A stretch of 64,000 nt of DNA, taken from the NCBI GenBank assembly GCA_035531955.1, contig DATKRZ010000039.1:62001-126000 (forward strand). The letters are read 5' to 3'. The notes below the pieces were generated by a model. The model had not been told where the DNA came from, made no database searches, and was given only the letters and a program-made list of their open reading frames with translations. How positions within the stretch are numbered: position 1 is the first letter of the stretch; each line of letters opens with the position of its first letter. Made by a program: the position numbers and the translations under genes. Shown here piece by piece: positions 33,126 to 41,744 of this stretch. Origin of the DNA: Bog-756 sp035531955. GTDB taxonomy: Bacteria; Actinomycetota; Acidimicrobiia; Acidimicrobiales; RAAP-2.

Positions 33126-34517
33126 TCAGATGCCGGAGGGAATGGCCTGTTGGGCGTCCATCATGTCGCCCATGACCATCTTGATGAACCCGTCCGCCTC
33201 GTCGGTCATGCCACCGGCCACCCCGCCGTAGACGGCCCCCGACTTGGGGGCCTCGGCCGCGTGCAGTCGGGCGTAGCCCACCGCTTCGTTCAGGTCGACG
33301 GCGAAGGCGTCGGCCACCCCCTCCTGGGTCTGGGGACGGGTCACGGCCATGTGCAGGGCGTTCGGGTACTGCTGACCGTTGAACCGCCATCCCCTGAGGC
33401 GCATGAAGTCGTTGACGTGGTAGATGTCGAACTCGTCCGAGGTGAAGCTGAACAGGAACGTCGGGTGGCCGATGATCCGGAGCTCCGGATGGGACCGGAC
33501 CGAGGCCTGCATGGCCGTCGAAGTCTCCATGATGGCCTTGGCGTAGCCCAGGTAGCCATCCCGACCGAGTTGGACCATCGCCGCCCAGGTGGCCGCGATC
33601 AGCCCGCCCGAGCGCGAGCCCTCCATGCCCGGGGAGCAGTACTTTCCGCCGCTCCAATCGGTCAGGAAGAAGTACTGGGAGTTGCGGATGGCCTTGTCCC
33701 GGAAGGTGAGCACCGACGTGCCCTTGAAGGCATAGCCGTACTTGTGGGTGTCCGCCGAGATCGAGGTGACGCCGGGAATCCGGTAGTCGAACACGGGGAC
33801 GTCATAGCCCAGCTCCTGGGCGAAGGGAAGGATGAACCCGCCCAGGCAGCCATCGACGTGGAGCCCGACGCCGTGGCGGAGGGCCACCTCGGACAGTGCC
33901 GCGATGGGGTCGATGGTGCCGTAGCCGTAGTTGCAGGCCGACCCGACGAGGGCCACCGTGTTGCCGTCGATGTGCTCCTCGACCCAGTCGGTGTCGACCT
34001 GGGTGGTGACCGGGTCCACGGGGGCCACCTGCAGGTCGACACCGAACAGGTGGCATGCCTTGTCGAACGCCGGATGGGCGGTCTCGGGTTTGATGACGTT
34101 CGGACGGCTGATGCCCCGCTCCTGGGCGCCGTGCTCGCGGTAGGCGAGCACGGCGTGGCAGATGCTGCCGGTGCCCCCGGTGGCCACGAGGCCGGCCGGC
34201 TCGCCCAGGTCGACCGCCTCGGCGTGGAGGAGATCGAGGGTCATGGCGATGATCTCCGCCTCGAACTTGGTGGCGCTGGGGCAGATGTCCCGTTGGAGGA
34301 CGTTGACATGGGCGAAGAGGCCGAACGCCTCGTTCATGAACCCGTAGTGGTCGTGGTCGCCGCAGTACATGGTCCCCGAGCACTTGCCCGACTCCCAGCT
34401 GGCGTCCTCCTCGCCGGCCATGGTCCGCAGCGCGTCGAGGATCTGTCCCCGGGGGGTCCCGTGCTCGGGGAGCCGGCGGTGGACCTCGAATCGGTCCTCG
34501 TAGGGGAAGGTGCTCAT
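33126..34517 (-). CDS. PLP-dependent lyase/decarboxylase, sphingosine-1-phosphate-lyase-like
   Basis: A 463-residue fold-type I PLP enzyme of the group II decarboxylase superfamily. The Schiff-base lysine is K259 in ISADTHKYGYAFKGTSVL, and the ring-nitrogen aspartate is D222 (HVDGCLGG). GGTGS (114-118) contacts the phosphate. The SADTHKYG...KGTSVL pattern is closest to sphingosine-1-phosphate lyases and glutamate-decarboxylase relatives. The ATG at 34517 has AGGAG 8 nt upstream. It precedes an FGGY sugar kinase by 27 nt. A lyase acting on a phosphorylated amino alcohol, with a kinase partner, is a possible pathway; true S1P lyase activity is not shown. Confidence 0.82.
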   Translation of the reverse strand: MSTFPYEDRFEVHRRLPEHGTPRGQILDALRTMAGEEDASWESGKCSGTMYCGDHDHYGFMNEAFGLFAHVNVLQRDICPSATKFEAEIIAMTLDLLHAEAVDLGEPAGLVATGGTGSICHAVLAYREHGAQERGISRPNVIKPETAHPAFDKACHLFGVDLQVAPVDPVTTQVDTDWVEEHIDGNTVALVGSACNYGYGTIDPIAALSEVALRHGVGLHVDGCLGGFILPFAQELGYDVPVFDYRIPGVTSISADTHKYGYAFKGTSVLTFRDKAIRNSQYFFLTDWSGGKYCSPGMEGSRSGGLIAATWAAMVQLGRDGYLGYAKAIMETSTAMQASVRSHPELRIIGHPTFLFSFTSDEFDIYHVNDFMRLRGWRFNGQQYPNALHMAVTRPQTQEGVADAFAVDLNEAVGYARLHAAEAPKSGAVYGGVAGGMTDEADGFIKMVMGDMMDAQQAIPSGI

Positions 34518-34611
34518 GGGGATGACTCCTTGCCTGGCCGAGGTCTCGCTCCTCGCGGACCCGTGCTGGCTGCACGGTACACGGCGCCACCTCCGGCCCG
34601 GACGGGTGGCA

Positions 34612-36123
34612 TCAGTCCCGCTGTCGGAGGGGAGTCGCCTCGAGCGCGCAGTGGGAGCGGGCTTCGTGGGTCTCGGCCCCCGACGGCTCCGGGCCCCGGG
34701 TCGGGTTCCGGATCCCCGCCGCCGCCAGCACCCCACCGGCGATGCACCACGATCCGGCGATGAGCACCGCCCGTTGGAACCCGTGGGCCAGGGAGTCGGG
34801 GTGGAGGTAGCTCAATCCGGAGATCCCTCCCAGTGCGGGCAGCACCGCCACGGCGATGAGCCCACCGATTCGTGCCACATCGTTGTTGACGGCCGAGGCC
34901 AGCCCTGCGTGGCTCTCCGATACCGCGCCGAGGGCGGTGGCGGTCAGAGGGGCCACGGTGGTGGCCAGGCCGAAGGCGATGACCAGCACGGCGGGCAGCA
35001 CGCTGGTCGCATACGACGAGCCCCGCGGGGCACGGGCGAGCAGGGCCAGACCGACGCCCACCACGACCGGACCGACGCTCATCTGCAGCCGGGGCCCGAT
35101 CGACGCCGCCAGCCGCCCCGAGTGGGCCGAGAGGGCCAGCATCACCACGGTGATGGGCAGCAGCGCCGCCCCCGACGCCAGCGGCGAGTAGTGGTCGACC
35201 ACCTGGAGCACCACCGGGAGGAGGAACAGGACGCCGCCGAGCCCCGCATAGACGACGAAGGTCACGGCATTGGTCACTGCGAACTGGCGATTGTGGAAGA
35301 GGCCGAGGGGAAGCATGGGTGCGGGGGACCGGTACTCGACCAGGCCGAACGACAGGGCGCCGACCAGCCCGACGGCCAGGGCCGCAAGCACCTGGCCCGA
35401 CGTCCACCCGCGGGCCGGGCCTTCGATCAGGGCGTAGGCGATCGACGCCAGCGCCACAGTGGCCAGCGCGGCGCCCTCCATGTCGATCCGCCCGGCCACG
35501 GTGGCGTCCCGCGACTCGGGGACGTGCCGGGCCGACAGCACCAGCACCATCGCCCCGACGGGGACGTTGATGAGGAAGATCCAGCGCCACGATGCGGCGG
35601 TGATCAGGTACCCGCCGAGCAGCGGCCCGGCCGCGGTGGCCACACCGCCCAGGCCGGACCAGGCCCCGATGGCCTCACCTCGATCCGCGGGCGAGAACGA
35701 AGCCTCCAATATGGCCAGGCTCCCGGGGGTGAGCAGCGCCCCGCCGATCCCCTGGAGGACACGGGTGGCGATGAGCTGGCCCGATCCGCTGGAGGCGGCG
35801 CACGCGGCCGAGGCCAGCGCGAACCAGCCGACCCCGACCATGAAGATCCGCCTTCGGCCGTAGCGATCGCCGAGCGACCCGCCGAGCAGCAGCAGTGATG
35901 ACAGGGTCAGCGTGTAGCCGGTCACCACCCACTGCAGGGTCCCGAGGGAGGCGTGGAAATCCCGCCCGATGGTCGGCAGCGCGATGCCGATCACCGTGGC
36001 GTCGATGGCGGCCATGCCCGAGCCCAGCACGGTGGCGGCGATCACCCAACGGCCGACGGGCGACCGGTACTGGAGCATCCCGGCGCCCCCGGACCGGCCC
36101 GGGGGCTCGGGACGTGGGGGCAT
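34612..36123 (-). CDS. MFS drug-exporter, DHA2 (EmrB/QacA) type, 14 helices
   Basis: A 503-residue proton-driven exporter. The DHA2 marks are the helix-1 region IDATVIGIALPTIGRDF (motif D1), GGSLGDRYGRRRIFMVG (motif A) and the LQGIGGALLTPGSLAIL helix (motif B), followed by GGYLITAASWRWIFLINVPVG (motif C region). About 14 membrane segments are visible. Such pumps export drugs or amphipathic compounds. The ATG at 36123 is chosen; an ATG 15 codons later would also leave the first helix intact. It is 32 nt downstream of the PAS-GGDEF-EAL gene on the same strand, so possibly co-transcribed. The 94 nt to the lyase gene carry no clear terminator. Confidence 0.87.
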   Translation of the reverse strand: MPPRPEPPGRSGGAGMLQYRSPVGRWVIAATVLGSGMAAIDATVIGIALPTIGRDFHASLGTLQWVVTGYTLTLSSLLLLGGSLGDRYGRRRIFMVGVGWFALASAACAASSGSGQLIATRVLQGIGGALLTPGSLAILEASFSPADRGEAIGAWSGLGGVATAAGPLLGGYLITAASWRWIFLINVPVGAMVLVLSARHVPESRDATVAGRIDMEGAALATVALASIAYALIEGPARGWTSGQVLAALAVGLVGALSFGLVEYRSPAPMLPLGLFHNRQFAVTNAVTFVVYAGLGGVLFLLPVVLQVVDHYSPLASGAALLPITVVMLALSAHSGRLAASIGPRLQMSVGPVVVGVGLALLARAPRGSSYATSVLPAVLVIAFGLATTVAPLTATALGAVSESHAGLASAVNNDVARIGGLIAVAVLPALGGISGLSYLHPDSLAHGFQRAVLIAGSWCIAGGVLAAAGIRNPTRGPEPSGAETHEARSHCALEATPLRQRD

Positions 36124-36155
36124 GAGCACTACCGTGCCATATCCCCGGGCACCGG

Positions 36156-38429
36156 TCACACCCGGCTCAGACGGCCCTCACCCACCCATCCGGTCAGGTC
36201 GTCGGCGGGGAACCGGCCGATCTCGCGTGCCGGCCGGGGCTTCCCGTAGAGGAAACCCTGGGCCAGCTGGCACCCCAGCGAGGTCAGCTGGTCGGCCTGG
36301 CCGGGTCGCTCGATCCCCTCGGCGATCACCGCCAGGCCGAGTGAGTCCCCGAGGGCGATCACCGCCCGCACGATGGCCATGTCGTCGGGGTCGTCGTCGA
36401 GGTGGTCGATGAAACTGGCGTCGATCTTGAGGACCTCGACGGGCAGCTGCTTCAGATAGCTCAGCGATGAGTACCCGGTGCCGAAGTCGTCGATGGCGAT
36501 GTGCACGCCCAGCTCCCGAAGGTCGCGCAAGGTGGAGACCGAGGCGTCCGGGTCCTGCAGGATGGTCCCCTCGGTGATTTCGAGCCACAGGTGGTCGGCC
36601 GTGAATTGCGAGTCCTCGAGCGCACCGACCAACAGCTGGGTGAACACGGGATCGGAGAGTTGCTGGGCGGAGACATTGATCGAGAGGTTCATCCGGGAGG
36701 CGTCCTGATGGGCCAGGGTCCGTTCGGCACACCACTGGGCGGCCTGACGGCAGGCCTCACGCAGGACCCACGTTCCGAGGGGGACGATCAGTCCGCACTC
36801 CTCGGCCAGGGCGATGAACTCGCTCGGGGGCAGCAGGCCCCGGGTCGGGTGGTTCCACCTGACCAGCGCCTCGAGGCCGACCATGGTGAGGGAGTGGAGG
36901 TCGACGAACGGCTGGTAGTGCATCTCGAACTCGTTGCGCTCGAGGGCCCGGTGCAGCTCGTTGGAGGTGCGCAGGCTGCGCATCGCCTCGAGGTCGTCGT
37001 CCTCACGGTAGACGGCTATCCGTGAGGGACCGCTCTCCTTGGCCCGGTACATGGCCACATCGGCCTGCCGCAAAAGGGCCGCCGCCCCCGTGGTCTCGGC
37101 GGAGGAGAGCGAGATGCCGATGCTCAGCGAGACGAATTGCTCGTTGCCCGACTCGGCCACCGGCCGGTCCATGGCCATCTGCAGGCGCCCGGCGATCACC
37201 AGGGCTTCGTCCTCATCCACGACCTCGCACAACACGGTGAACTCGTCGCCGCCGAACCGCGCCACGAGATCCTGGCCGCGGAGCGCCTTCTCCAGCCGCC
37301 GGGCGATCCGCTGCAGGAGCCGGTCGCCGGCATCGTGGCCGAGGCCGTCGTTGACCATCTTGAACCGGTCGAGGTCGAGGAACATCAGTGCCACCTGGTG
37401 ACCACGCTCCTCGGCCAGGGTCAGCGACCGCTCGAGCTTGTCCATGAACAGCGTCCGGTTGGGGAGCCCGGTCAATTGGTCGTGGTCGGCGGCGTGGGCC
37501 AGTTGCTCCCGGAGGGCCCGCCGCTCGGTGATGTCCTCGATCTGGGCGATGACATAGAGCGGTCCTCCGGGGGAGTCCCGGGCGCAGGAGGCATTGATCG
37601 AGACCCACACGCTGTGGCCGTCGGCATGGAGGTACCGCTTCTCCAGCTTGCAGGTGTCGATCTCCCCGGCGACGAGGCTGAGGAACCTCCGGTGGTTGTC
37701 CTCCCAGTCCTCGGGATGGGTGAGGTCCCGGAGACGCCGACCCTTCAGATCGTCGGGCGGGCAGCCCAACATCCGGCCGAAGGCCTTGTTCACCTTGAGC
37801 ACCACACCATCGCTGGAGGTCAGTACGATGCCGACGGGTGCCTCCTCGAACGAGCCCGCGTACCGCGCCCTGGTCTCGGCCAAGGCGGACTCCGAACGGA
37901 CCAGGAGGTCGACCCCCCATGCCACCGCCTCGCCCACCAGGACGCAGCACGGGACCACGAAGACGGCGGAGGCCATGCCCAGTTGCGCCTGGCGGGTCCC
38001 GGTCCCCACCAGCGGGGCGAGGTAGCCCACTGCCAGGAGGGGCGCACAACGGAGGCAGGTCCCACGGGGATGGCCCAGGCCCAGCCACACGAAGACGATG
38101 AGGAAGGTGATCGCATAGAGGAACCCGTCGCCGTTGCCCAGCCGGAGGTCGACCCCGATGGTGGCGAAGGCGAGTGGAACCAGCCACAGCGTCGCCGACC
38201 GCCTCCAGCGGTCCCAGGGGAGCACCCACATCACCATCCCGGCCGCCAGGGAGATCCCGCACACCACGACGCTGCCGAGGCGCGAGGACCCCGCCGGGGG
38301 CGCGACGATCAGCTCGGCCGACAGGACCAGGGCGCTGGCGAGGATCCACAACCCGGCGGCGATCTTCGCCACCAATTCACTCGACAGGACCCCCCTGGTC
38401 ATCAGGGCATTTCCGGTGAGGGTCCCCAT
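36156..38429 (-). CDS. membrane PAS-GGDEF-EAL cyclic di-GMP protein
   Basis: A 757-residue protein. Residues ~18-185 contain about six hydrophobic segments in a MASE-like sensor arrangement. A PAS domain with a PAC motif (~195-315) contains FEEAPVGIVLTSSDGVVLKVNKAF in pieces. A GGDEF domain (~320-480) has its active site intact (GGDEF at 393-397). An EAL domain (~500-745) has E520-A521-L522, NVSAQQL, EITEGTI, DDFGTGYSS and AEGIE. It probably makes or degrades c-di-GMP in answer to a membrane-derived signal. The N-terminus MGTLTGNALMTRGVLSSE could begin at 38429 or at the internal ATG ten residues in. Confidence 0.9.
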   Translation of the reverse strand: MGTLTGNALMTRGVLSSELVAKIAAGLWILASALVLSAELIVAPPAGSSRLGSVVVCGISLAAGMVMWVLPWDRWRRSATLWLVPLAFATIGVDLRLGNGDGFLYAITFLIVFVWLGLGHPRGTCLRCAPLLAVGYLAPLVGTGTRQAQLGMASAVFVVPCCVLVGEAVAWGVDLLVRSESALAETRARYAGSFEEAPVGIVLTSSDGVVLKVNKAFGRMLGCPPDDLKGRRLRDLTHPEDWEDNHRRFLSLVAGEIDTCKLEKRYLHADGHSVWVSINASCARDSPGGPLYVIAQIEDITERRALREQLAHAADHDQLTGLPNRTLFMDKLERSLTLAEERGHQVALMFLDLDRFKMVNDGLGHDAGDRLLQRIARRLEKALRGQDLVARFGGDEFTVLCEVVDEDEALVIAGRLQMAMDRPVAESGNEQFVSLSIGISLSSAETTGAAALLRQADVAMYRAKESGPSRIAVYREDDDLEAMRSLRTSNELHRALERNEFEMHYQPFVDLHSLTMVGLEALVRWNHPTRGLLPPSEFIALAEECGLIVPLGTWVLREACRQAAQWCAERTLAHQDASRMNLSINVSAQQLSDPVFTQLLVGALEDSQFTADHLWLEITEGTILQDPDASVSTLRDLRELGVHIAIDDFGTGYSSLSYLKQLPVEVLKIDASFIDHLDDDPDDMAIVRAVIALGDSLGLAVIAEGIERPGQADQLTSLGCQLAQGFLYGKPRPAREIGRFPADDLTGWVGEGRLSRV

Positions 38430-38492
38430 ACCCCCCTATCGGCACATTCGGTGGTGCCTTGACCGAAGGCCTGCAGAGGCCCGCCGTCCGGT

Positions 38493-39734
38493 TCAGGGCC
38501 TCCGTCCGGAGGGCATCAGGTCGCCCATTCCCCACTGGCCGAGCGAACCGAGCTGGACATGGTCGCCGGTGGCCTCGACGATCCGGCCGCCGCCGACAGA
38601 GAGGGCGGTGTGGTAGACGCTGGTCCAGTCGGTCTGGCTGTGCCCCCAGAACACCAGATCCCCGGTTTGGAGGTCGCTCATCGGCACGACCGTGCCGGCT
38701 GTGTGGTATTGGTCGTTGGCCACCCGGGCGAACCCGATCCCGTCGGCATGGCTCCAAGAGGCGAGGACCAGCCCCGAGCAGTCGTAGCCGACCGGACCGT
38801 TCCCGCCCCAGATGTACGGCTTCCCCAGTTGCTCGAACGCGAACAGGACCGCTTTGTCGCCGGGGGAGACCGGGCTCATCAGCAGGGCCGTCGACGGGGG
38901 ACTGAGCGTCGTCGCGTCACCGAACGCGGCGGCATCCCCGTTCTGCCGGAAGATCCAGTAGCCCTGTCCCGACCGGGTCGGCGCCAGGCGCTGTGCCGGA
39001 TCACCCGGGGCGTCGGCCGACGATCCGAAGAAGCCGGCATCCCCGAAGGTGAACACCCCACCGTCGGCGGCCACCAGCCAGTAGCCCCGTCCGTCCGGAC
39101 TCGGGGCCATGGAGACGATCGGCTGGTTCAGGGTGAGGTTGCCGGTCGAGCCGTGGAACACGGCATCACCGAAGGAGAAGACGCCACCGTCGGAGGCCAC
39201 CATCCAGTAGCCGTTGCCGTCGGGAGTGGCCGCCATGCCCACGATCGGCTTGTTCAGGGTGAGGTTGCCGGTCGAGCCGTGGAACACGGCATCACCGAAG
39301 GAGAACACGCCACCGTCCGAGGCCACCAGCCAGTAGCCGCGTTGGGCGCGGGTGGGCGCCAGCCCGACCACCGGGCGGTTGAGGCGGATGTTTCCGGTGG
39401 ATCCGTAGAAATGGGCGTCCCCGTACGAGAAGATCCCGCCGTCGGAGGCCACCATCCAGTAGCCCTGCTGGTCGCCGGACGGCACCACGCCCACGACGGG
39501 CTGGTTGAGGGGCCCGGTGGGGGAGCCGTAGGAGGGGACGCCGAAGGCGAGCAGGGAGCCGGAGCTGGTGGCCAGCCAGAAGTTCGTCTGCAGCTGCCCT
39601 CCGGCGGTGTGGCGTGTCGGCGGCGTGGCCGCGGCGGCGGCCCGGCCCGGCCCGGCCCCGGCACCCACCACCACGAGGGCCATCAGGCCGGCGAGGCCGG
39701 CCGCCGCCAGGCTCTGCCACCGCTTCTGCCCCAT
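38493..39734 (-). CDS. secreted NlpC/P60 peptidoglycan hydrolase with GYW...DGG repeats
   Basis: A 413-residue exported protein. The signal peptide is residues 1-35 (basic MGQKRW then LAAAGLAGLMALVVVGAGA). Residues ~45-285 consist of about five to six repeats of roughly 42 residues, each containing GYWxVASDGGxFSFGDAxFxGSTGN or variants, probably a beta-propeller-like or wall-binding module. Residues ~300-410 form an NlpC/P60 cysteine endopeptidase with C319 (YDCSGL) and the YHTALSVGGG histidine, cutting wall peptide cross-bridges. The ATG at 39734 has GGAGGA about 9 nt upstream. Such proteins act in cell separation or wall turnover outside the membrane. Confidence 0.9.
   Translation of the reverse strand: MGQKRWQSLAAAGLAGLMALVVVGAGAGPGRAAAAATPPTRHTAGGQLQTNFWLATSSGSLLAFGVPSYGSPTGPLNQPVVGVVPSGDQQGYWMVASDGGIFSYGDAHFYGSTGNIRLNRPVVGLAPTRAQRGYWLVASDGGVFSFGDAVFHGSTGNLTLNKPIVGMAATPDGNGYWMVASDGGVFSFGDAVFHGSTGNLTLNQPIVSMAPSPDGRGYWLVAADGGVFTFGDAGFFGSSADAPGDPAQRLAPTRSGQGYWIFRQNGDAAAFGDATTLSPPSTALLMSPVSPGDKAVLFAFEQLGKPYIWGGNGPVGYDCSGLVLASWSHADGIGFARVANDQYHTAGTVVPMSDLQTGDLVFWGHSQTDWTSVYHTALSVGGGRIVEATGDHVQLGSLGQWGMGDLMPSGRRP
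39126..39305. repeat. 126-bp direct repeat within the NlpC/P60 gene
   Basis: A 54-bp stretch is identical at 39126-39179 and 39252-39305, at a period of exactly 126 bp (42 codons). Flanking copies at the same period are more diverged. The identical core encodes part of the FSFGDAVFHGSTGN repeat. Near-identity at the DNA level points to recent duplication or gene conversion of a repeat unit. Confidence 0.85.
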
Positions 39735-39755
39735 GCCCCTCACTCCTCCAACGCC

Positions 39756-39808
39756 ACCCTGCGGATCCGGCTCGCACCACGAAATCCGGGTTGCAGGGTG
39801 ACAGTCAC
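39756..39808. promoter_or_regulatory. structured upstream region of the NlpC/P60 gene
   Basis: Upstream of the NlpC/P60 start, a hairpin can form from ACCCTGC and GCAGGGT (39756-39762, 39793-39799), extended by an inner ATCCGG/CCGGGT stem. Next to it lies GTGAC-A-GTCAC (39798-39808), a perfect 11-bp palindrome. Beyond this is an AT-rich patch including TTGACG on the minus strand (39816-39821). Together they look like a regulated promoter and leader in the 221-nt gap that also precedes the divergent esterase gene. No riboswitch class was recognised. Confidence 0.35.
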
Positions 39809-39955
39809 TATTTCACGTCAAGTGTTAATGATCCCACGTAGAGTGATATTTCGGCAAGCCCAACGCCCGGGTCCCTCCGGGGACTCGGGAGGATCTACCG
39901 TGGTGCCGCGGCTGTGCCGATGAGGCGCGCCGATGAGCAGAGGAAGGGTGCCGGG

Positions 39956-40885
39956 GTGAGCCACCAGGGCGTCGAGGCGATCAGTGCGTTCCTCGCCGAA
40001 TCCCGCATGACCACCGGCTCGATCGTCGAACAGCGGGCGGCGATGGCGGAGGTGGCGACCGCGACCCCGCCTCCCGACGGCGTGGCGGCCGAACCGGTCA
40101 CGCTCGGGGGGCGCAACGCCGAATGGCTCTCGGCGGAGGGAGCCGACGGCGACGCAGTGGTCCTCTACCTCCATGGCGGGGGCTACTGCATCGGGTCGCT
40201 CGACACCCACCGTCCGTTGGCCGGGCGGATCGCCGTGGCCGCCGGGTGTCCGGTGGTCACGCTCGACTACCGGCTCGGCCCGGAGCACCCGTTCCCTGCC
40301 GCGGTCACCGATGCCGTGGCCGCCTACGCGGACCTCCTGGCCCTCGGGACCCGCCCCGAGCGCATCGCCATCGCCGGTGACTCGGCCGGCGGTGGCCTGA
40401 CCATGGCCGCGCTGCTCGCCATCCGCGCCGCGGGCTCGCCGCTGCCCGGTGCGGCGGTGTGCCTGTCCCCGTGGGTGGACCTGACCCAGACCGCGCCCTC
40501 CTATGAGCGGAACGCAGATGTCGATCCGATGGTGTCCCGGGCCGGGCTCGATCTGATGGCGCAGGCCTACCTGGGCGAGACCGACCCCCGCTCGGAACTG
40601 GCCTCGCCGCTGTTCGCCGGCGACCTGGGTGGCCTGCCCCCCGTGCTCATCGAGGTCGGTGACCGCGAGGTTCTGCTGGACGACGCCACCCGGCTGGCCG
40701 ACGGCATCCGGGCGGCCGCCGGCAGCGTGACCTTGACCGTGTGGCCCGAACTCATCCATGTCTTCCAGGCCTTCCCCGGTGCACTCATACCGGAGGCGGA
40801 TCGGAGCATCGCCGCGGTCGGATCGTTCCTCTCCACCCGCCTCTGTCCATCCGATGCCCCCGTCGACGGCCCACCTGGCACCTGA
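39956..40885 (+). CDS. HSL-type alpha/beta hydrolase (esterase/lipase)
   Basis: A 309-residue hydrolase of the hormone-sensitive-lipase family. The oxyanion-hole motif HGGG is at residues 73-76 (YLHGGGYCIGS), and the nucleophile is S143 (GDSAGG). The acid/histidine pair lies in the C-terminal part (PELIHVFQ for the histidine). The GTG at 39956 has AGGAAGG about 8 nt upstream; ATGs at 39914/39932 are alternatives. It is followed by an SDR 12 nt later and an SRPBCC-fold gene 4 nt after that, so it is the first gene of a catabolic-looking operon on lipid or terpenoid-like esters. The substrate is unknown. Confidence 0.85.
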   Translation: MSHQGVEAISAFLAESRMTTGSIVEQRAAMAEVATATPPPDGVAAEPVTLGGRNAEWLSAEGADGDAVVLYLHGGGYCIGSLDTHRPLAGRIAVAAGCPVVTLDYRLGPEHPFPAAVTDAVAAYADLLALGTRPERIAIAGDSAGGGLTMAALLAIRAAGSPLPGAAVCLSPWVDLTQTAPSYERNADVDPMVSRAGLDLMAQAYLGETDPRSELASPLFAGDLGGLPPVLIEVGDREVLLDDATRLADGIRAAAGSVTLTVWPELIHVFQAFPGALIPEADRSIAAVGSFLSTRLCPSDAPVDGPPGT

Positions 40886-40897
40886 AAGGACCCCGGC

Positions 40898-41740
40898 ATG
40901 CAGGAGTTTCGAGGAAGGACCGCCGTCGTCACCGGGGCGGGCAGCGGGATCGGGCGGGCCCTGGCCCAGGCCTTTGCCGGCGAGGGCATGCGGGTGGCGC
41001 TGGCCGATGTCGACGGCCCGGCCCTCTCGGAGACCGCCGAGCTGGTGCGGGCCGAGTTCCCTTCGGCCGATGTGATGGCCGACGAGTGCGACGTGAGCCG
41101 GGCCGATCGGGTCAACGCCCTGGCCGATGCGGTGTTCGACCGGTGGGGCCAGGTCGACCTCCTCTGCAACAACGCCGGCGTGTTCGTCGGGGGGATCATC
41201 TGGGACCGGCCGGACGAGGACTTCGAGTTCGTACTGGGGGCGAACCTCTGGGGCATCCTCCACGGGATCCGTGCCTTCGTCCCCCGGATGATCGCCCAGG
41301 GCACCGAAGGGCACGTGGTCAACACCTCCTCGGTGGCCGGCCTGCTGGGAGCCCCGTTCGAAGCGCCCTACTCGATCTCCAAGTTCGCCGCCTTCGCCGC
41401 GACCGAGTCGTTGGCCCACGACCTCCTGGCCGTCGGGTCGAGGATCAGGGCCTCCGTGCTGTGCCCCGGGATCATCACCACCAACATCGTCGACTCCGAC
41501 CGGCACCGCCCCCCGCGACTGGTCGCCCCGGTGACCGAGGACCAGAGATTCGTGACCGACTACCTGGCCACCGCCGTCGCCGAGGGGATGGCTCCGAGTG
41601 AGGTCGCGCAGATGGTCCTGGCTGCCATCCGCGACGAGCAGTTCCTGATCCTGACCCACGAGTCCTATCCGAAGGAGCTGCTGGCCCGGGGCGAGGCGCT
41701 CTCGGAGCGCCGGCTGCCCGACCTGGCCGAGTTCGCGTGA
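40898..41740 (+). CDS. short-chain dehydrogenase/reductase
   Basis: A 280-residue SDR of the classical type. TGAGSGIG (12-19) is the NAD(P) loop. NNAG and the catalytic triad Ser (NTSSVAG), Tyr-x-x-x-Lys (YSISK) are all present. The ADVDGP stretch after beta 2 suggests NAD preference. It sits between an HSL-type esterase (12 nt upstream) and an SRPBCC protein (4 nt downstream), so it probably oxidises or reduces the alcohol or ketone released by the esterase. The substrate is unknown. The start ATG has an AAGGA box nearby. Confidence 0.87.
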   Translation: MQEFRGRTAVVTGAGSGIGRALAQAFAGEGMRVALADVDGPALSETAELVRAEFPSADVMADECDVSRADRVNALADAVFDRWGQVDLLCNNAGVFVGGIIWDRPDEDFEFVLGANLWGILHGIRAFVPRMIAQGTEGHVVNTSSVAGLLGAPFEAPYSISKFAAFAATESLAHDLLAVGSRIRASVLCPGIITTNIVDSDRHRPPRLVAPVTEDQRFVTDYLATAVAEGMAPSEVAQMVLAAIRDEQFLILTHESYPKELLARGEALSERRLPDLAEFA

Positions 41741-41744
41741 CGCC

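Noticed and set aside
32083..33657. A 524-residue minus-strand frame over the kinase and lyase genes
   Set aside because: It is a frame shadow: Arg/Pro/Gly-rich with no domain, while the two real genes have full motifs in another frame.
39756..39808. A c-di-AMP (ydaO) riboswitch before the wall hydrolase
   Set aside because: The region is too short and the conserved ydaO core sequences were not recognised; only a hairpin and palindrome can be supported.
39818..41659. A 613-residue minus-strand frame opposite the esterase and SDR genes
   Set aside because: It is antisense to two genes with complete catalytic motifs and has no recognisable domain; long shadow frames are expected at high GC.
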